This document shows positions 6,389-9,285 of a DNA stretch of 9,285 bases, piece by piece; position 1 is the stretch's first letter, and each line of letters begins with the position of its first letter. A program made the translations under genes and the position numbers. The notes under the pieces are model-generated. The model did not search any database and was not told the DNA's origin. It worked only from the letters and a program-made list of their open reading frames with translations. Source of the stretch: an uncultured Centipeda sp. (lineage in GTDB: Bacteria > Bacillota > Negativicutes > Selenomonadales > Selenomonadaceae); the NCBI GenBank assembly GCA_937925565.1, contig CALALM010000134.1, positions 1-9,285 on the forward strand, given 5' to 3'.

Positions 6389-7288
6389 TCAGCAGTTCCC
6401 GCGATGGACATGCCGCAGATGCTGCCGTGCGATGGCAGTGAGTCTGTCGATCGTTACGATCGGTGTCGGCGGCGTGCTCATGCGGTGGCGCGGGAAGTAG
6501 CGGCTGATGTGCAGGGGAAGGTCGGGCGAGAGGGCGGCAAGCCAGCGCGCCTCCTCGTCCATATCCTCGGCGCTGTCGTTCATCGCGGTGATGATGAGCG
6601 TCGTCACCTCGACGTGGACGCCGCTGCGGACGGCGCGGGCAATCGTCTCCTTCACCGTCGCAAAATCGCCGCCGAGGCGTCGATAGGTGTCCGTGCGCCA
6701 CGCCTTCAGATCGATGTTCATCGCGTCGACATGCGGCAGGAGCTGCGCGAGCGGCTCCGCAGAGATCGTTCCGTTCGTGACGAGCACGACGCTGAGTCCC
6801 GCCGCGTGCAGGAGCGGCGCACTGTCCATGATGTACTCGTAGCCGACGAGCGGCTCGTTGTAGGTAAAGGCAACGCCGAGATTGCCGCGCGGCTGATGCC
6901 GCAGATCGTCCGCGAGTGCAGCGAGGCGCGCGGGCGCGACATACTCCGTCGGGGTGGAGTCGTCTGCCATCGCAATGCCGGCGTTCTGACAGAAGGGACA
7001 CGCGAGATTGCAGCCGAAGCTGCCGACGGAGAGGATGAAGCTCTCGGGGTGAAAGTGGTAGAGCGGCTTCTTCTCGATCGGGTCGAGCGCGAGTGCGGTC
7101 AGCCGCCCATAGTTCACCGCACGAATCGTACCGTCGACGTTTGCGCGCGCACGGCAGAATCCCGTCTCTCCCGTGCGCAGACGGCAGAAATGAGGGCAGA
7201 GGGGGCAGGTAATACACCCCTCGGTATCCCCGTGCGGATGCGTTGCGTTCATGTCTGCCGCAGTATGTATGTGCGTCTCGGCGCTCAT
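6389..7288 (-). CDS. amrS: AmmeMemoRadiSam system radical SAM enzyme
   Basis: A 299-residue radical S-adenosylmethionine protein. The cluster-binding motif CX3CX2C is at Cys93, Cys97 and Cys100 (GCNLACPFCQN), and the N-terminus carries the extra Cys set found in this subfamily (Cys25, 28, 31, 35, 45). FTYNEP near residue 131 and the late PLHISRYFP segment also fit AmrS. The substrate is not established for the family. The ATG at 7288 starts one base after the stop of the Memo-AMMECR1 gene, so translation is probably coupled and the products likely act together; it lacks a strong ribosome binding site, consistent with coupling. The protein ends at HRGNC, where relatives as I remember them continue for about 35-45 residues with another Cys pair, so a 3' truncation is suspected. 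The toxin-antitoxin pair follows 40 bases on. Confidence 0.88.
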   Translation of the reverse strand: MSAETHIHTAADMNATHPHGDTEGCITCPLCPHFCRLRTGETGFCRARANVDGTIRAVNYGRLTALALDPIEKKPLYHFHPESFILSVGSFGCNLACPFCQNAGIAMADDSTPTEYVAPARLAALADDLRHQPRGNLGVAFTYNEPLVGYEYIMDSAPLLHAAGLSVVLVTNGTISAEPLAQLLPHVDAMNIDLKAWRTDTYRRLGGDFATVKETIARAVRSGVHVEVTTLIITAMNDSAEDMDEEARWLAALSPDLPLHISRYFPRHRMSTPPTPIVTIDRLTAIARQHLRHVHRGNC

Positions 7289-7289
7289 C

Positions 7290-8672
7290 TCAGTGATGCC
7301 GCTCGACGGTAAAGCGCCAGATGCGGACGGCGGCATCGGCGGGAATCCCGCCCTTCTGCCGCGCGATGTGCAGCTGCTCCTCCACCGTATCAACGCCCGG
7401 GAGATCAGGCAGCAGCAGTCCCTTGCGCGCGCGGTACTCGACGATGACGCCGTACTTCTTTGCATCGAGGTCATCTACGTTCGCGACGAGCTCTGGCTCC
7501 GTCAGCACATCGACCGAGTAGACGAGGGCATCCAGCTCCTCCTCCCGAACGGGCGGGAAGCGGGGATCGCGGAGCGCCGCACTGGCGGCGTTCTGCATGA
7601 TCTCGGCGGCGATGTTCTTCGTCGTCGGCTCGAACGTGCCGATGCAGCCGCGCAGCTCGCCGTCCTTCTTGAGCGAGACGAAGACGCCCGCGCGCTCTGT
7701 CATCTCGGACGGGAGCCCTGTGGGGCGCTCTGCCGGTTCCCCCGTACGCACGATCGTCTCAATCGCGCGCCGCGCGAGCCGCACATAGTCGTCCTCAGCG
7801 GCGCGCCGCTCCTCCAGAGCCCGCCGTTCGAGCATTTCATAGCGCTCGGCGAAGCTGCGGCGCGGGTCCTCGCGCATCACCCGCAGCGACACAACGCCGT
7901 AGCCGACGCCGAACGGCCCCTGATAGGAGAGCTTCTTGATCTTGAGCGCCTGCCCGTCGAGCGCGCCCGCCATCATCCAGAACGTGCGCAGGCCGCACTC
8001 CGCCGCCGGTTCATAGAGCGCGCGGTCCATGCGCAGCAGCTTCAGGAAGTCGCCCTCCTCGAGGTACTTCATGCACGCCTTGTCAAAGCGCGGTCCCTCG
8101 GGCGCGAAGCCGTACGGCCCCTCGGGCGTCAGCTTGTGCGAGAGGTCGCCGCTCGCGATAAAGACCGCGCGCCGCCCGAGCGTGTGCACCGCGCGCGCGA
8201 TGCATTTGCCGAAGTTGTAGTGATCGAGCGGGGAGAGCCCCGAAATGCCGAGCCGCACGATGCGGAAGTCACGCGTATGCGCGTGCAGAAAGTGCAACGG
8301 GATCATGATGGCGTGGTCGAGCGCGGCATTTCGCCCGCCGACCGGTCCCGCCTCGATGCCCGCCTCCCCCGCCTCCATCGCGATCTCCTTCGCGAGGACT
8401 GCGTCGTACTGCGTCGTTACCGCGACCTCGGGCGCGCCGAACTGGGCAAAGCTGCCCGAGCCCTCCTCGCCGGGCGCGATGTGGAAGTAGTCGGCATACA
8501 TGACCGTGTGCGGGCTGGCGATGATGACCGTACCGGGCTGGAACTCTGCCGCCTCCTTCATGGCGCGCTCATACGCATGGATCGTGAGCTGGATCTTCCT
8601 CTCCTCGCCCCGCCCGACCTCGGGTATGATGAGCGGCGGATGCGGCAGGACATAGGCTGCAAGTATGGACAT
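7290..8672 (-). CDS. amrB-amrA: Memo-AMMECR1 fusion (AmmeMemoRadiSam proteins B and A)
   Basis: A 460-residue two-domain cytoplasmic protein. Residues 1-265 are a Memo domain, related in fold to LigB-type class III extradiol dioxygenases; candidate metal ligands or active-site residues are His11 (PHPPL), His55 (SPHT), His120 (LDHA) and His179 (GDLSH). After a charged linker (266-300), residues about 300-460 form an AMMECR1 domain with its signature LRGCIGT at 340-346. In many genomes these are separate genes; the fusion indicates that they work as one unit with the radical SAM enzyme encoded next. The biochemical role is unresolved; metal binding and redox chemistry are suggested for Memo proteins. 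AAGGAGGT lies 6 bases before the ATG, fixing the start. It follows the truncated DUF554 gene by 31 bases and is probably in the same operon, though a weak internal promoter (TACAAT near 8697-8702) is possible. Confidence 0.93.
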   Translation of the reverse strand: MSILAAYVLPHPPLIIPEVGRGEERKIQLTIHAYERAMKEAAEFQPGTVIIASPHTVMYADYFHIAPGEEGSGSFAQFGAPEVAVTTQYDAVLAKEIAMEAGEAGIEAGPVGGRNAALDHAIMIPLHFLHAHTRDFRIVRLGISGLSPLDHYNFGKCIARAVHTLGRRAVFIASGDLSHKLTPEGPYGFAPEGPRFDKACMKYLEEGDFLKLLRMDRALYEPAAECGLRTFWMMAGALDGQALKIKKLSYQGPFGVGYGVVSLRVMREDPRRSFAERYEMLERRALEERRAAEDDYVRLARRAIETIVRTGEPAERPTGLPSEMTERAGVFVSLKKDGELRGCIGTFEPTTKNIAAEIMQNAASAALRDPRFPPVREEELDALVYSVDVLTEPELVANVDDLDAKKYGVIVEYRARKGLLLPDLPGVDTVEEQLHIARQKGGIPADAAVRIWRFTVERHH

Positions 8673-8703
8673 GGTACGACCTCCTTACGAAATACTATTG
8701 TAT

Positions 8704-9168
8704 TTATTCGATGTGCAGAGAAAAAGCCCTGCATGATTTTGCGGTGGCATTCTTCCGCAGACGGTCATTCACTGCACCGATGACCGACATCGCGCCGACG
8801 CAGATCGTGAGTGAGGCGGAGACAAAGCCGTCGATAAAATGCGTGTCGCCCGTGCTGCCTGACACGCGTTTCAGCCACGCGCCGAAGGCAGTCATGCGAT
8901 CCTCGATGTTGAGGATCTCGCCGATGATCGCTCCACCGATGAGGGCGGCGAGCATCATGTCGATACCGATGAAGGAAAGCCGCCCGTCTGTGTCGACCGA
9001 GAGCATCTTGCTGAGCGCTCCGCCGAGCCCAAGGAAGATCACCGCGAGTGCACACGCCCGCATGATGGTCTCTTGGAATCGCTCCGCGAGGAAGCGCCCG
9101 CACCCGAGTCCCAGGAGGCCGCCAAGTACAACAGCAATCACATTGACAATGACACCAATTCCGGGCAT
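8704..9168 (-). pseudogene. DUF554 membrane protein, probably truncated at the 3' end
   Basis: The first 140 residues match the DUF554 pattern: MPGIGVIVNVIAVVLGG with a first membrane helix, a Gly-rich second segment (LGLGGALSKML), then MMLAALIGGAIIGEIL and FVSASLTICVGAMSVIGAVND. Members are typically about 225-240 residues; this one stops after 154. The last 15 residues (KNATAKSCRAFSLHIE) are hydrophilic and do not resemble the expected remaining two or three helices, so a deletion at about 8705-8755 is likely. The ATG at 9168 is preferred to one at 9201 because it gives the conserved family N-terminus. Function is unknown; it would sit in the cytoplasmic membrane. A good promoter lies 30-60 bases upstream. 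A short but functional variant cannot be excluded. Confidence 0.75.
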
Positions 9169-9199
9169 ATTCCCACATCCTTTCCATAATAGGGTTCTC

Positions 9200-9228
9200 A
9201 TTGTACTTCATTTCGATGATTATGTAAA
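9200..9228 (-). promoter_or_regulatory. Sigma70-type promoter of the DUF554-amr operon
   Basis: On the minus strand, TTTACA (9223-9228) and TACAAT (9200-9205) are separated by exactly 17 bases, each one mismatch from consensus. Predicted transcription start is near 9193, giving a leader of about 25 bases. Element copy 3 ends 5 bases upstream of the -35 box. Confidence 0.7.
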
Positions 9229-9232
9229 ATCA

Positions 9233-9285
9233 AGGGAATCGCTGATAAAATGAAGTCCGTCAGATTGGCGTAGATTTTTTCGTCC
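9233..9285 (-). repeat. MITE-like element copy 3, inverted and cut by the window edge
   Basis: From 9233 the sequence matches the reverse complement of the right end of copy 2 (4005 back to about 3953) with only a few differences: AGGGAATCGCTGATAAAATG, then the GTCCGTCAGATTGGCG segment and a T-run. It continues beyond the window. Its orientation is opposite to copies 1 and 2. Confidence 0.9.

Noticed and set aside
8691..8704. AATAC/GTATT mini-palindrome upstream of the Memo fusion gene as an operator
   Set aside because: Only 5-bp arms in AT-rich DNA; too short to separate from chance.
7251..8783. 510-codon open frame on the plus strand opposite the Memo-AMMECR1 gene
   Set aside because: Arg/Ala/Leu-rich antisense shadow of a well-supported gene, with no ribosome binding site and no recognisable motif. 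The 355-codon frame at 6245-7312 opposite amrS is rejected for the same reason.

Overview
The window reads as chromosomal DNA of a GC-rich, low-temperature-range Firmicute-like bacterium, most plausibly a Negativicute such as Selenomonas. That assignment is inference from strong AGGAGG-type ribosome binding sites, a split two-subunit transketolase, a WG-repeat exported protein, an AmmeMemoRadiSam locus and small repeats of a kind I associate with Selenomonas. No rRNA, tRNA or CRISPR array was seen.

Layout. (1) 2-1333, plus strand: the 3' part of a multi-pass membrane protein with a DUF4153-like architecture; it enters from the left edge. (2) 1331-1966: non-coding, repeat-derived DNA that starts with copy 1 of a small inverted-repeat (MITE-like) element. 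It sits exactly between the stop codons of two convergent transcription units. (3) 1966-3761, minus strand: a two-gene operon for the N- and C-terminal halves of transketolase. Each gene is full length and well conserved but carries one in-frame TAG codon. (4) 3784-3819: a perfect 15-bp palindrome in the transketolase leader, followed at 3842-4005 by copy 2 of the element, complete with both inverted ends. (5) 4187-4223: a strong hairpin serving as probable terminator for the minus-strand block to its right. (6) 4283-9168, minus strand throughout: read in the direction of transcription this is a truncated DUF554 membrane protein, a fused Memo-AMMECR1 protein (AmrB-AmrA), the radical SAM partner AmrS, a type II toxin-antitoxin pair whose toxin is frameshifted, and an exported protein with 12 WG repeats. 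A good sigma70-type promoter lies just before the DUF554 gene. (7) 9233-9285: the start of copy 3 of the element, in inverted orientation, running off the right edge.

The main theme is gene decay or recoding around mobile repeats. Five of the eight minus-strand loci look damaged: two nonsense codons, one frameshift and two probable 3' truncations. The intact ones are AmrB-AmrA, the antitoxin and the WG-repeat protein. The two TAG codons share the context TGTAGGA and one replaces a normally conserved Trp next to the thiamine-diphosphate site. That makes the transketolase operon either a recent pseudogene pair or a candidate for amber readthrough, and it is the observation most worth checking. 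The AmmeMemoRadiSam genes are conserved across domains of life but, to my knowledge, have no settled biochemical role.
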